This document shows positions 52,243 through 60,178 of a DNA stretch of 64,000 bases, one piece after another (position 1 is the first letter of the stretch; every line of letters begins with the position of its first letter). Made by a program: the position numbers and the translations under genes. The notes under the pieces were generated by a model, which was given only the letters and a program-made list of their open reading frames with translations, ran no database searches and was not told the DNA's origin. The stretch comes from Anaerotruncus rubiinfantis (GTDB taxonomy: Bacteria > Bacillota > Clostridia > Oscillospirales > Ruminococcaceae): contig NZ_FKLA01000009.1 in the NCBI RefSeq assembly GCF_900078395.1, positions 285,305 to 349,304 of the forward strand. Reading direction: 5' to 3'.

Positions 52243-52719
52243 ATGGAAACAAAAGAACTGTATCCCATTGGCAGGGTTGTGACCCATGCGGACGGAATGG
52301 AAGTTTTGCTGGATGAAATGTATCGTCCGGCGATGGAGGGACTGGAGGGCTTCAGCCATATCCAGGTGCTCTGGTGGTTCGACCAGTGCGAAGGTCCGGA
52401 CGCGCGCGCGACCCTTTTGGAACGCGCCCCATACCGGGCTGGTCCGGACCGGCTGGGCGTATTTGCCACCCGTTCCCCACGCCGGCCGAATCCGGTGGCC
52501 TTGTCCTGCGCCGCAATTACCTGTCTGGATCTGAAGGCAGGCAGGATTGGGCTGGACTATATCGATGCGCAGGATGGCAGCCCGGTGCTGGATCTGAAAC
52601 CCTATACGCCCAGCATTGACCGGGTGGAATGCCCGCGCGTCCCCGCTTGGTGCGCTGACTGGCCGGTGAGCCGGGACGTTTCCGGTGATTTTGACTGGGA
52701 GCGCGTCTTTTCTGGCTGA
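52243..52719 (+). CDS. trmO: tRNA (N6-threonylcarbamoyladenosine37-N6) methyltransferase
   Basis: A TrmO/YaeB-type SAM-dependent enzyme (158 residues) that methylates t6A37 in certain tRNAs. The signature GVFATRSPRRPNPV is present near residue 75, with the DWFDQ-type WWFDQCEG strand and the C-terminal DLKPYTPSID. This single-domain beta-barrel form has no extra C-terminal domain. Terminators bound it on both sides, so it is monocistronic. Confidence 0.93.
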   Translation: METKELYPIGRVVTHADGMEVLLDEMYRPAMEGLEGFSHIQVLWWFDQCEGPDARATLLERAPYRAGPDRLGVFATRSPRRPNPVALSCAAITCLDLKAGRIGLDYIDAQDGSPVLDLKPYTPSIDRVECPRVPAWCADWPVSRDVSGDFDWERVFSG

Positions 52720-52728
52720 AACGTAAAA

Positions 52729-52761
52729 AAGGCGGGCGGCTTCAAGCCGCCCGCCTTTTTT
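52729..52761. terminator. Bidirectional terminator
   Basis: GGCGGGCGGC-TTCAA-GCCGCCCGCC with AAAAAA before and TTTTTT after, between convergent trmO and the XRE gene. Confidence 0.92.
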
Positions 52762-53083
52762 AATATTTTGCGATGACGTCCGCGATTTCCAAAAGAAGCT
52801 GGCGCTGGTGAGGGCCCAGCCTGTGACAAGCATTTTCGATCTCTTCGTGCAGATAGTTATCTTCCCGCAGGGAAACCCCGCTGATGAGCTCAGTGATATC
52901 ACAATCCAGCGCTACGGCAATCCGCGACAGCGTTTCCAAGCTGATTTTGGTGACGCCGCGCTCCATCTGGCTGATATACCCCACTGAAACGGAAAGCTTC
53001 TCCGCAAGGTTATCCTGTGTCATTCCCGCCTGTTTGCGCTTTTGTTTCATCCGTCGGCCGATGGCGGAATAATCAACACCCAT
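52760..53083 (-). CDS. XRE family helix-turn-helix regulator
   Basis: A 107-residue DNA-binding protein. The N-terminal HTH_3 domain spans about 8-65: RMKQKRKQAGMTQDNLAEKL with recognition region SVGYISQMERGV. A short C-terminal helical tail follows. I chose ATG 53083; a GTG at 53092 is in frame. It is divergent from the small gene at 53227 across an AT-rich region with an inverted repeat, which it may bind. Confidence 0.88.
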   Translation of the reverse strand: MGVDYSAIGRRMKQKRKQAGMTQDNLAEKLSVSVGYISQMERGVTKISLETLSRIAVALDCDITELISGVSLREDNYLHEEIENACHRLGPHQRQLLLEIADVIAKY

Positions 53084-53112
53084 AACTATCACCCGGCTTT
53101 ATTTTAAGAGCG

Positions 53113-53156
53113 ATAACTAAATATATACAGATACTTATAGATTTATTTATAGTTAT
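53113..53156. promoter_or_regulatory. Inverted repeat in the XRE/small-gene intergenic region
   Basis: ATAACTA at 53113-53119 and TAGTTAT at 53150-53156, with ACTTATAG-type half-sites between, form a candidate operator in an AT-rich divergent region. A possible plus-strand promoter (TTGATT, 17 bases, TACACT) lies at 53162-53190. Confidence 0.4.
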
Positions 53157-53226
53157 TATTGTTGATTTTTGGCGAAATATATGATACACTTTCTACAGTA
53201 GTGATGAAAATGTGAGGTGAACCGGT

Positions 53227-53469
53227 ATGGGGCTCCTTGAGCACCTGACAAACCTGCTGGGATGCCAGTATCTGTCGGATCTTCCAATGGCGGCCATCAC
53301 CCCGAAACAGGCGGATCAGATTCTGTCGCTTTCCGAAGAACAGTTTACTGTGCAGGACTTCCGGGAAGCGGCTCAGTATATCACCCGAAGCAAAGAGGAC
53401 TTTTTAACAGCGGCGCTGGCCAAGGAGGCCATTGTTCGTCACCTGTTGGAAAACGCGTCGCGGGAATGA
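53227..53469 (+). CDS. Hypothetical protein, 80 residues
   Basis: A small soluble, helical, acidic protein behind a strong GAGGTGA. It begins MGLLEHLTNLLGCQYLSDLP and has an ITPKQADQILSLSEEQFTVQDFREAAQYI segment (here split: ITPKQADQIL, SLSEEQFTV, QDFREAAQYI). I do not recognise a family. Divergence from the XRE gene suggests a regulator-target pair. Confidence 0.65.
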   Translation: MGLLEHLTNLLGCQYLSDLPMAAITPKQADQILSLSEEQFTVQDFREAAQYITRSKEDFLTAALAKEAIVRHLLENASRE

Positions 53470-53520
53470 AAAAACGATATGCCGGGCAGGATGGGAAAGC
53501 ATCCTGCTTTTTTTATTGCG

Positions 53521-54081
53521 TCAAGCCTTTGGGTCGGACTCCCGGCTGTCCGCGTCCGGAGTTTCGGGTGGTTCCTGTGCCGTTTCATCCGATTCGGAGC
53601 TGTCCGGATTTTTGGGCGGCCGGATCGAAAGGTTGATCCCGATCGCGACCAGGATTCCGATGGCGTTATCCACCGCGCGCGACAGCGAATAGAGCCAGAC
53701 GCTGCCTTCTGCCGGGGAAAGCACAATCACCAGGTAGGTGACGCAGCCCATGACAATTGCCCCGCGCTTGCCGATCAGGTTCAAAAGGAAGATGAGGACG
53801 GTGACACCGGCCGAAATGGCCACAATCCGCCAAAACGGCAGTCGGGCGGCAATCTGCAGCGAAGCGAAGGCCGCGCCAAAGATTCCGCCGATAAACGTCC
53901 CGAGCAGGCGGTTGCGCCCCTGGGACCAGGATTCTTCAAGCGTTGACTGCATGGCGATGAGCGCGGCGATACATGCATAGGACGCATTGCCCGGGACAAA
54001 CTGATAAAGCAGCAGGCAGACAAAAATCGCCAGCGCGGTTTTGACGTTACGCATCCCGACGCGCAGGGTGTTTTTTTCCAT
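53521..54081 (-). CDS. FUSC/aromatic acid exporter-like membrane protein
   Basis: A 186-residue membrane protein with about four to five helices in the first 155 residues and a polar Pro/Glu/Asp-rich tail. It begins RVGMRNVKTALAIFVCLLLYQ and has the ALIAMQSTLEESWSQGRNRLLGTFIGG region that marks the ArAE/FUSC family. Its length fits the short Firmicute form lacking a large cytoplasmic domain. ATG 54081 follows GGAGGAC. The substrate is unknown. Confidence 0.8.
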   Translation of the reverse strand: MEKNTLRVGMRNVKTALAIFVCLLLYQFVPGNASYACIAALIAMQSTLEESWSQGRNRLLGTFIGGIFGAAFASLQIAARLPFWRIVAISAGVTVLIFLLNLIGKRGAIVMGCVTYLVIVLSPAEGSVWLYSLSRAVDNAIGILVAIGINLSIRPPKNPDSSESDETAQEPPETPDADSRESDPKA

Positions 54082-54290
54082 GTTCCTGTCCTCCAAATGT
54101 CTGAACGTAATTATGGGGCGGCCAGTCGGGCAGCCGCTTTTGCGCCGGCAGCGCGCAAAAGCCCCCTTTATAGAAAAATTATACCCGGGAATGCGGATAT
54201 TTACAAATTATATTTGATATGCCTGTCTCTTTATGATAAACTCAAATTGTAAGAAGCTTGTTCATCGCGGCATTGACGGAGGTGTTTTCA

Positions 54291-54512
54291 ATGTTGGCAA
54301 TCAAAAGTTTTGTTGGCTGGGGAATGGACCGCTGGAAACGCTTCACCGTATCGGATGTGGCTGTATTCAAGATTTGCCTGCTTTCAATCGGTGCTCTGAT
54401 CGGCATGTACTGGGCGAAAGCCTGCAGAAAGCTGGCGCCTTTCATCTGGGCCGCCGCCGTGGCGTCTTATGTTTATCTCATTTGGCGGATGGTTTTCTGC
54501 GATGAGGACTGA
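54291..54512 (+). CDS. Small membrane protein ('permease of phosphate ABC transporter'-like)
   Basis: A 73-residue protein with two hydrophobic helices (about 22-42 and 47-66) and a conserved-looking VAVFKICLLSIGALIGMYWAK segment (split: VAVFKICLLS, IGALIGMYWAK). Similar short proteins are annotated in Clostridia as 'permease of phosphate ABC transporter', but nothing here shows transport. ATG 54291 follows CGGAGGTG. Its end overlaps the next small gene by 11 bases. Confidence 0.6.
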   Translation: MLAIKSFVGWGMDRWKRFTVSDVAVFKICLLSIGALIGMYWAKACRKLAPFIWAAAVASYVYLIWRMVFCDED

Positions 54513-54726
54513 GCGCAGCGGCGCCGATCGTGACCGTGACCCCAACATCATTGATTTTCATAAGGCGCGTGACAAAGCGCGCCAGCATAGGCGCAGGACA
54601 AGACGGACCATCCTGGCGGCGGCCGCGGCAGCGCTTGTGCTGGCGGGGCTTGTGCTGTTCACCCAGTTGGGTGAGATCCTCGATCAGAAGGATTTCTGGA
54701 ACAATTTTTCCTCCAGCCAGGCATGA
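54502..54726 (+). CDS. Small single-span membrane protein
   Basis: A 74-residue protein: an Arg/Asp-rich N-terminus (about 1-35, including NIIDFHKARDKARQHRRR), one Ala/Leu/Val helix (about 38-57) and a short outside tail. The N-terminal layout resembles the start of DUF5711-type envelope proteins, so it could be a shortened relative, but this is a guess. Overlap with the previous gene supports cotranslation. Confidence 0.55.
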   Translation: MRTERSGADRDRDPNIIDFHKARDKARQHRRRTRRTILAAAAAALVLAGLVLFTQLGEILDQKDFWNNFSSSQA

Positions 54727-54765
54727 TGGCTGTAAATTTTCAGGCGGAATGGGATTAGATCCTTC

Positions 54766-55680
54766 ATGAAGAAACAACAGTTCTATATCCTGCTGGCGCT
54801 GATCACCATCTTCTTTTGGGGAACGACCTTTGTCTCTACCAAGGTGCTTTTGGAAAGCCTGTCCCCGGTTCAGATCATGGTGCTGCGATATCTGATTGCA
54901 TACGCGGGGCTTTTGCTTATCTACCCGCGTATCCATCCGTCAGAGGGCTGGCGGATGGAACTTCTTTGCTTGGGTGCGGCGCTTTGCGGGAGCACCCTCT
55001 ATTTTTTAGCAGAAAATTTTGCGCTTTCCTTCACCCAGGCTTCAAACGTCAGCCTGCTTGTTTCGGCCGCGCCAATCCTCACGGCGCTGGTGGCGCATCT
55101 TTTTACCCGGGATGAAAAATTTTCCCGCAGCCAGCTTCTGGGATTTCTTTGCGCCATGTGTGGAATTTTCCTGGTGGTAGGCAATGGCCATTTCATTCTG
55201 AAGCTCTCCCCCGCCGGTGATCTGCTGGCGGTTGGGGCCGCGCTTTCCTGGGCGTTTTACACAGTGCTGCTTCGGAAGATACATACCCGGTATCCGCCGG
55301 TCCACCTCACCCGCAGGATCTTTTTTTATTCGATCCTTACGATGCTCCCCTGTCTAGCCGCCGACCCGCGGCCGTTTGAACCCACGGTGCTGCGCGAACC
55401 GGTGGTCTGGGGAAACCTGTTGTTCCTGGGACTGGTGGCGTCGTCGCTCTGCTATGTGTTGTGGTACCATGTGGTACGCGGCCTTGGAGCGGTCAGGGCC
55501 AACAATTTTGTCTATCTTAACCCGATGGTCACGATGATCGCTTCGGTCATTGTTCTGCGGGAACGGATTACCATTCTGATGCTGCTTGGCGCGGCATTGA
55601 TTCTGGCGGGCGTCATGATCGCGGACGGCACTGTCCGGCCTGGGCCGCAGTTGGAAGAAAATGAACATGGACAGGAGTGA
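54766..55680 (+). CDS. DMT superfamily transporter (EamA domains)
   Basis: A 10-helix drug/metabolite transporter (304 residues) with two EamA domains (about 10-140 and 155-290). It begins LLALITIFFWGTTFVSTKVL, and the second repeat has LLAVGAALSWAFYTVLLRK; near the C-terminus YLNPMVTMIASVIVLRE is typical. No strong ribosome site is present in front of ATG 54766. The substrate (amino acid, metabolite) is unknown. The AI-2E family gene follows closely. Confidence 0.88.
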   Translation: MKKQQFYILLALITIFFWGTTFVSTKVLLESLSPVQIMVLRYLIAYAGLLLIYPRIHPSEGWRMELLCLGAALCGSTLYFLAENFALSFTQASNVSLLVSAAPILTALVAHLFTRDEKFSRSQLLGFLCAMCGIFLVVGNGHFILKLSPAGDLLAVGAALSWAFYTVLLRKIHTRYPPVHLTRRIFFYSILTMLPCLAADPRPFEPTVLREPVVWGNLLFLGLVASSLCYVLWYHVVRGLGAVRANNFVYLNPMVTMIASVIVLRERITILMLLGAALILAGVMIADGTVRPGPQLEENEHGQE

Positions 55681-55687
55681 AACGAAT

Positions 55688-56851
55688 TTGGACTCCCAGA
55701 AAATCAAGGGCTATTGCATGGTATCGGCATTCACGGTGGTGCTTTACCTGGGGCTGAGCAACCTGCACCGGCTTTCCGGCCTGCTCAGCACAGTGATCGG
55801 GCTGCTTACGCCGTTTATCATTGGGCTGGTGATTGCCTTCATTCTGGACGGCGTGGTGATGACCTTTGAAAAGCTCTTTAAGGGTTTTGCCCATCATCAA
55901 AATAAAAAGCTGCGCGGGCTTGCGCGCCCGCTTTCGATCCTCTGTACCTACCTCCTGATGGCAGCAGGCATTTCGGTGCTTGTCACCGTTGTGGTGCCGC
56001 AGCTGGCAACGAGCCTCACCCAGCTGGGCAACAGCATTCCGGGGTACCTCATTTCACTGCAGCAGATTGCGGAGCGGCTGTCGCTTGAGTTGAACCTTGA
56101 CCAGGCGGTCTGGGATGAAATTTCCCAGTGGTTCAATACCCTGGTTGGCCAGATGCTGGCTTTCATTCCGCAGCTGCTCAAGATGGTCCCGCAAATGCTT
56201 GATCTGCTCGCCTCGGTGGGCGGGGGCGTCTTCAATTTCGTCATCGGGCTGATCGTTTCGATCTACCTGCTGCTCAGCAAGGAAAAGCTGCTCTCCCAGC
56301 TTTCCCGCCTGAACCGCGCCTTCCTGCCGGAAAAAGCGTCCGGTACGGTCGCGGAGACTGCTAAGATCGCTTCGCAGACCTTTTCAAATTATGTCACCGG
56401 CCAGCTGCTTGACGCGCTGATTGTCGGTGTGGTGAGCGTCATCGGCCTGACCATCTTCCGTTTTCCGTACGCAATGCTGATCGGTGTGGTCATGGGAATC
56501 ACGAATGTGATCCCCTTTTTCGGGCCGTTCATCGGCGCGGTGCCCGGCGTGATCATCATCTTCATGGTCAGCCCGGTGCGGGCGCTCTGGTACATCCTGT
56601 TTGTGGTGGTTGTCCAGCAGATCGACGGGAACATTCTCGCGCCGCGGATTATTGGCAATTCGGTGGGATTGTCCCCCATCTGGGTACTGTTCGCGGTGAC
56701 GGTCGGCGGCGGGCTCTTTGGGGTCCCGGGCATGGTGCTTGGCACGCCGGTCTTTGCCATCGTTTATATCCTCATTGGCCGCGCCACCCGCAAACGCGAA
56801 GCGCAGCGGGCACACGGCGAAGCCCCGTCCGCGCCGGAAGAAGGTTCATGA
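55688..56851 (+). CDS. AI-2E family transporter
   Basis: A membrane protein of the AI-2E/UPF0118 family (387 residues, about eight helices). The segments LTPFIIGLVIAFILDG, GLTIFRFPYAMLIGV and ITNVIPFFGPFIGAVPG are the family signature. Members include sodium/proton antiporters and autoinducer exporters, so the name does not fix the substrate. I chose TTG 55688, ten bases after AGGAG; ATG 55661 and 55667 lie within the previous gene and have weaker sites. Confidence 0.85.
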   Translation: MDSQKIKGYCMVSAFTVVLYLGLSNLHRLSGLLSTVIGLLTPFIIGLVIAFILDGVVMTFEKLFKGFAHHQNKKLRGLARPLSILCTYLLMAAGISVLVTVVVPQLATSLTQLGNSIPGYLISLQQIAERLSLELNLDQAVWDEISQWFNTLVGQMLAFIPQLLKMVPQMLDLLASVGGGVFNFVIGLIVSIYLLLSKEKLLSQLSRLNRAFLPEKASGTVAETAKIASQTFSNYVTGQLLDALIVGVVSVIGLTIFRFPYAMLIGVVMGITNVIPFFGPFIGAVPGVIIIFMVSPVRALWYILFVVVVQQIDGNILAPRIIGNSVGLSPIWVLFAVTVGGGLFGVPGMVLGTPVFAIVYILIGRATRKREAQRAHGEAPSAPEEGS

Positions 56852-56860
56852 TGTGCAGCC

Positions 56861-56891
56861 GGCCCGCCGATTTTTGGGCGGGCCGCTTTTT
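56861..56891 (+). terminator. Terminator after the AI-2E family gene
   Basis: GGCCCGCC and GGCGGGCC form an 8-bp stem followed by GCTTTTTAT. Confidence 0.82.
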
Positions 56892-56934
56892 ATGGGGAAA
56901 GGGGAAATCTTTCGGGAAAGTTCCCGCGGATGCC

Positions 56935-56963
56935 TTGACCAGGGGGCTTTGAGCCGATATAAT
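56935..56963 (+). promoter_or_regulatory. Promoter of glyS
   Basis: TTGACC, a 17-base spacer and perfect TATAAT, 41 bases before the start codon. The leader is too short for a T-box. Confidence 0.75.
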
Positions 56964-57004
56964 AGGGTCTTAGGATACCTTAATGATGAGAGGATGTTTC
57001 CGAT

Positions 57005-58396
57005 ATGAATAACAGTGAAAAGACGATGGAAAAAATCGTAAATCTCTGTAAGAGCCGCGGCTTTACCTATCCCGGTTCGGAGATTTACGGCGGGCTTGCC
57101 AACGCGTGGGATTTCGGCCCGCTCGGCGTTGAGCTCAAAAACAATGTCAAAAAGGCTTGGTGGAAAAAATTTGTGCAGGAATCGCCCTACAATGTGGGCC
57201 TCGATTCCGCCATCCTGATGAATCCGCAGGTGTGGGTCGCGTCCGGCCATGTGGGCGGCTTTTCCGACCCGCTGATCGACTGTAAGGACTGCAAGACCCG
57301 CCACCGCGCGGATAAGCTTATCGAGGACGCGACCGGCGAATTGGCCGACGGCTGGACGAATGAGCAGATCATGGATTTTATTCATGAGAAGGGCATCAAA
57401 TGCCCCGAGTGCGGCAGCGGAAACTTTACAGATATCCGAAAATTCAACCTGATGTTCAAGACCTTTGTGGGTGTCACCGAGGACAGCAAAAGTGAGATCT
57501 ATCTGCGCCCGGAAACCGCGCAGGGCATCTTTGTAAACTTCCAGAATGTTCAGCGAACCAGCCGTAAAAAGGTTCCGTTTGGAATCGCGCAGGTCGGAAA
57601 GTCCTTCCGCAACGAGATCACCCCAAAGAACTTTATCTTCCGCGTACGTGAATTCGAACAGATGGAGCTCGAATTCTTCTGCAAGCCGGACACCGATCTT
57701 GAGTGGTTCCAGTACTGGCGCAGTTACTGCGAGAACTGGCTGCTGAATCTTGGACTGGACAAAGAGGGCATGCGCCTGCGCGACCATTCGCCCGAGGAGC
57801 TGTCCTTCTACTCCAAAGCGACCACCGACATTGAGTTCCTGTTCCCGTTCGGCTGGGGAGAACTGTGGGGCATCGCGGACCGTACCAACTATGACCTTGG
57901 CCGTCACAGCGAGGTTTCCGGCAAGACGCTCGATTACTTCGACCAGGAAGCGAACGAGCGGTACATCCCCTATGTGGTCGAGCCGTCGCTCGGGGTCGAA
58001 CGCGTTACGCTGGCTTTTCTGTGCAGTGCCTATGACGAGGAGGTCGTTGGCACCGACGACAAGGGCAAGGAGGATGTGCGCGTTGTCATGCGTCTGCATC
58101 CTGCGTTGGCGCCGTTTAAAGCGTGCGTTCTGCCGCTTTCCAAAAAACTGGCTGAGGGAGCCGGGAAGATCTATGCCCAGCTTGCAAAGGATTATATGGT
58201 GGATTACGACGACGCCGGTTCGATCGGCAAGCGTTACCGCCGTCAGGATGAGATCGGTACGCCGGTCTGTATCACTTATGATTTTGACAGCGAAACCGAC
58301 GGCTGTGTGACGGTTCGTGACCGTGACACCATGCAGCAAGAGCGCATCAAGATTGAAGCGCTCAGCGATTATATCAAAGCAAAACTTGAATTTTAA
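57005..58396 (+). CDS. glyS: Glycine--tRNA ligase (alpha2 type)
   Basis: A class II synthetase that charges tRNA-Gly (463 residues), of the single-chain dimeric type found in Firmicutes, archaea and eukaryotes. Motif 1 region [14 protein letters not shown], zinc-like CKDC and CPEC pairs (about residues 98 and 137), motif 2 region [21 protein letters not shown], motif 3 region [10 protein letters not shown], and a C-terminal anticodon-binding domain from about 360 are visible. It has its own promoter and terminator. Confidence 0.96.
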   Translation: MNNSEKTMEKIVNLCKSRGFTYPGSEIYGGLANAWDFGPLGVELKNNVKKAWWKKFVQESPYNVGLDSAILMNPQVWVASGHVGGFSDPLIDCKDCKTRHRADKLIEDATGELADGWTNEQIMDFIHEKGIKCPECGSGNFTDIRKFNLMFKTFVGVTEDSKSEIYLRPETAQGIFVNFQNVQRTSRKKVPFGIAQVGKSFRNEITPKNFIFRVREFEQMELEFFCKPDTDLEWFQYWRSYCENWLLNLGLDKEGMRLRDHSPEELSFYSKATTDIEFLFPFGWGELWGIADRTNYDLGRHSEVSGKTLDYFDQEANERYIPYVVEPSLGVERVTLAFLCSAYDEEVVGTDDKGKEDVRVVMRLHPALAPFKACVLPLSKKLAEGAGKIYAQLAKDYMVDYDDAGSIGKRYRRQDEIGTPVCITYDFDSETDGCVTVRDRDTMQQERIKIEALSDYIKAKLEF

Positions 58397-58403
58397 TTCT
58401 TAG

Positions 58404-58432
58404 CGGAAAGCCGCCCTTATGGGCGGCTTTCC
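58404..58432 (+). terminator. Stem-loop after glyS
   Basis: GGAAAGCCGCCC-TTAT-GGGCGGCTTTCC, a 12-bp perfect stem; the T-run is inside the stem arm rather than after it. Confidence 0.7.
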
Positions 58433-58454
58433 AGGTTCTGCAGGGTGGAAAAGC

Positions 58455-58483
58455 TTGACAGTCCCCGGGCAATATGCTATCAT
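58455..58483 (+). promoter_or_regulatory. Promoter of tRNA-Pro
   Basis: TTGACA, a 17-base spacer and TATCAT, 44 bases before the tRNA. Confidence 0.75.
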
Positions 58484-58526
58484 AAACGTTGCAGCTGCAG
58501 GGATTTCCCTTAGCTGCTGGAAATAT

Positions 58527-58602
58527 CGAGGTGTAGCGCAGTTGGTAGCGCGCTTGGTTTGGGACCAAGATGCCGCGGGTTCGAATCCTGTCACCTCGAC
58601 CA
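58527..58602 (+). tRNA. tRNA-Pro (anticodon TGG)
   Basis: A 76-base tRNA with acceptor stem CGAGGTG/CACCTCG, anticodon arm CTTGG-TTTGGGA-CCAAG, T-arm with GGTTCGAATCC, discriminator A and encoded CCA. Confidence 0.96.
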
Positions 58603-58605
58603 TAA

Positions 58606-58656
58606 CTGGACCCCCGTTTTGATACAATGAGTATTGACGCGGGGGTTCAGTTTTTT
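58606..58656 (+). terminator. Terminator after tRNA-Pro
   Basis: CTGGACCCCCG pairs with CGGGGGTTCAG and is followed by TTTTTT. Bases 58657-58799 beyond it hold no gene; a second hairpin (ACAGGC/GCCTGT) lies around 58698-58736. Confidence 0.78.
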
Positions 58657-58799
58657 AAGCCCTATTTGCAAGAGCTTTCATTTCCCTTATAACGAAAACA
58701 GGCCCTACGGTACCAAAATTGGTCACCATGGAGCCTGTTTGTGTTTTGTGTGTGGCCTTTTTAATGAAAGGTTAGAGGGGGAAATTTACAATTTATACA

Positions 58800-58828
58800 T
58801 TGACATAAGTATGAAATCATACTATAAT
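58800..58828 (+). promoter_or_regulatory. Consensus promoter of the marR gene
   Basis: TTGACA, exactly 17 bases and TATAAT: a perfect sigma-70-type promoter. Operators lie in its spacer and just after the -10. Confidence 0.9.
58809..58822. promoter_or_regulatory. MarR-type operator 1
   Basis: GTATGAAATCATAC is a palindrome lying between -35 and -10 of the marR promoter. Confidence 0.8.
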
Positions 58829-58833
58829 TTCAA

Positions 58834-58846
58834 TATGATTTCATAC
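58834..58846. promoter_or_regulatory. MarR-type operator 2
   Basis: TATGATTTCATAC is a second copy of the same site in the opposite sense, covering the transcript start region. Confidence 0.8.
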
Positions 58847-58862
58847 TGGAGGATGGACGAAT

Positions 58863-59300
58863 ATGAAATACAAAAAGCATCCAGTCTTACAAGAATTTGA
58901 CCGGCTGAACAATATGATTGTTGAATTCTACCACGAAATTGCTATGAAGCAAGGTTTGTCTGATAGTGCATATGCTATTTTACAGGCGCTGCTTGTGTTG
59001 GGAAATGGTTGCACACAAACGGATATCTATAAATATACACTTTTGAATAAGCAGACTGTAAATTCCTCCGTGAAAAAGTTACAGTATGATGGCTTCCTTG
59101 ATTTCCAGCCCGGCAGTGGGAGAGAGCTGAGGATCTATCTTACTAACAAAGGGGAGGCGATTGTGAGAGAAAAAATACTTCCTATTGAACAAGCCGAAAA
59201 TGAGGTTTTTGAGGAAATGACTGCTGAGGAGCATAAACAAATCCTCCGTCTAATTTCTGGCTATCTGGAATCATTTAAGTGTAAAATCGAAAAACTGTAA
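58863..59300 (+). CDS. MarR family transcriptional regulator
   Basis: A 145-residue winged-helix regulator. The DNA-binding part reads TQTDIYKYTLLNKQTVNSSVKKLQYDGFL (in parts: TQTDIYKYTLL, NKQTVNSSVKKL) followed by wing residues GSGRELRIYLTNKG. Long N- and C-terminal helices form the dimer. GGAGG precedes ATG 58863. Two identical palindromes in its own promoter indicate autorepression. It is AT-richer than the surrounding chromosome, as is the membrane gene behind it, suggesting transfer as a unit. Confidence 0.92.
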   Translation: MKYKKHPVLQEFDRLNNMIVEFYHEIAMKQGLSDSAYAILQALLVLGNGCTQTDIYKYTLLNKQTVNSSVKKLQYDGFLDFQPGSGRELRIYLTNKGEAIVREKILPIEQAENEVFEEMTAEEHKQILRLISGYLESFKCKIEKL

Positions 59301-59308
59301 GGGGCGTC

Positions 59309-59995
59309 ATGATACATAAATTACTCAGTACTTTTGGATTAGGGGTTCTCGGGGTAGACCCATTTACGGCGGTCTACCTTTTGTCGATAGGCCTACGGCG
59401 CGAGAAGAAAACAAAAATCACGCTATTCTTTTTATCTTTTGCGGGATTCTCCGTTGGCATCGGTGCATCTATAGCTGCGATTTTTGGAGCCGCTGCCGCA
59501 GATATTTTTAAAAGCATAATGCCTGGAGACGAAAGTCCAATCTGGGCTGTTTTGAATTTTGTTATTTCCATATTCATCCTGATTTGGGTGCTTCGGAAAC
59601 GCTTTGCCGCACCAAAGGGAAAAGAGAAGGAAGAAAAGCAATCCATCAATGGGAGTTGGCTGAAATATATTGCTACAGGGTTTATATTTGCTCTGACGTG
59701 CTTTACTGACCCTACTTTTTATGCTGTGATTCTAATAGGCGGTGAATCCGGAAGCTTGCTTTTGGCAGCGGCGCTTTTGTCCCTGTGGTTTTTGGTTAGC
59801 CAATTTATGGCTGTGATCGTTTATGTCGCCAACGAGATGAATCTGCTCGAAAAACTGGTTCATTTTGTTGAAAAGTTCAAGCAAAGGAACGGGAAAGTTT
59901 TCGCATATTTGTTTTATGGAGTTCTTATCCTCGTTGCGGTCATGCTTTTGGTGGATAGCGGATATTACCTGTTCGCAGGGAACTATCTATTGTAA
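59309..59995 (+). CDS. Six-helix membrane protein under MarR control
   Basis: A 228-residue membrane protein with about six helices and a charged loop (about 102-115, KGKEKEEK). The N-terminal GLGVLGVDPFTAVYLLSIGLRR and the FTDPTFYAVILIGGESG segment recall LysE/GAP-type small exporters. The family is not certain. It starts 8 bases after marR and must be cotranscribed. A MarR-exporter pair often responds to a toxic small molecule, so an efflux role is plausible (inference). Confidence 0.65.
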   Translation: MIHKLLSTFGLGVLGVDPFTAVYLLSIGLRREKKTKITLFFLSFAGFSVGIGASIAAIFGAAAADIFKSIMPGDESPIWAVLNFVISIFILIWVLRKRFAAPKGKEKEEKQSINGSWLKYIATGFIFALTCFTDPTFYAVILIGGESGSLLLAAALLSLWFLVSQFMAVIVYVANEMNLLEKLVHFVEKFKQRNGKVFAYLFYGVLILVAVMLLVDSGYYLFAGNYLL

Positions 59996-60056
59996 AAATA
60001 TCGTTGGAATACCATCCAAAACAAAATTGCTACAGTTTACGAGGGACAATCAAAAG

Positions 60057-60099
60057 ATGCACACCCTTTAGGCGAAAAGTCCAAGGGGTGTGCATTTTG
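60057..60099 (+). terminator. Terminator after the marR operon
   Basis: ATGCACACCC pairs with GGGGTGTGCAT around a loop containing GGCGAAAAGTCC, followed by TTTTGG. Bases 60100-60178 hold no gene. Confidence 0.75.
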
Positions 60100-60178
60100 G
60101 TATTAAAATAAATACACGCATAAAACTGCATTTGCGCAGGTTCCAGGCGCTGTGCGGCGTTATATTCTCGGGCATGCG

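Noticed and set aside
56940..57005. T-box riboswitch before glyS
   Set aside because: Only about 40 bases separate the -10 element and the start codon; no T-box motif is present.
58527..60100. Integrative element using tRNA-Pro as attachment site
   Set aside because: No integrase gene and no second copy of the tRNA 3' end was found downstream.
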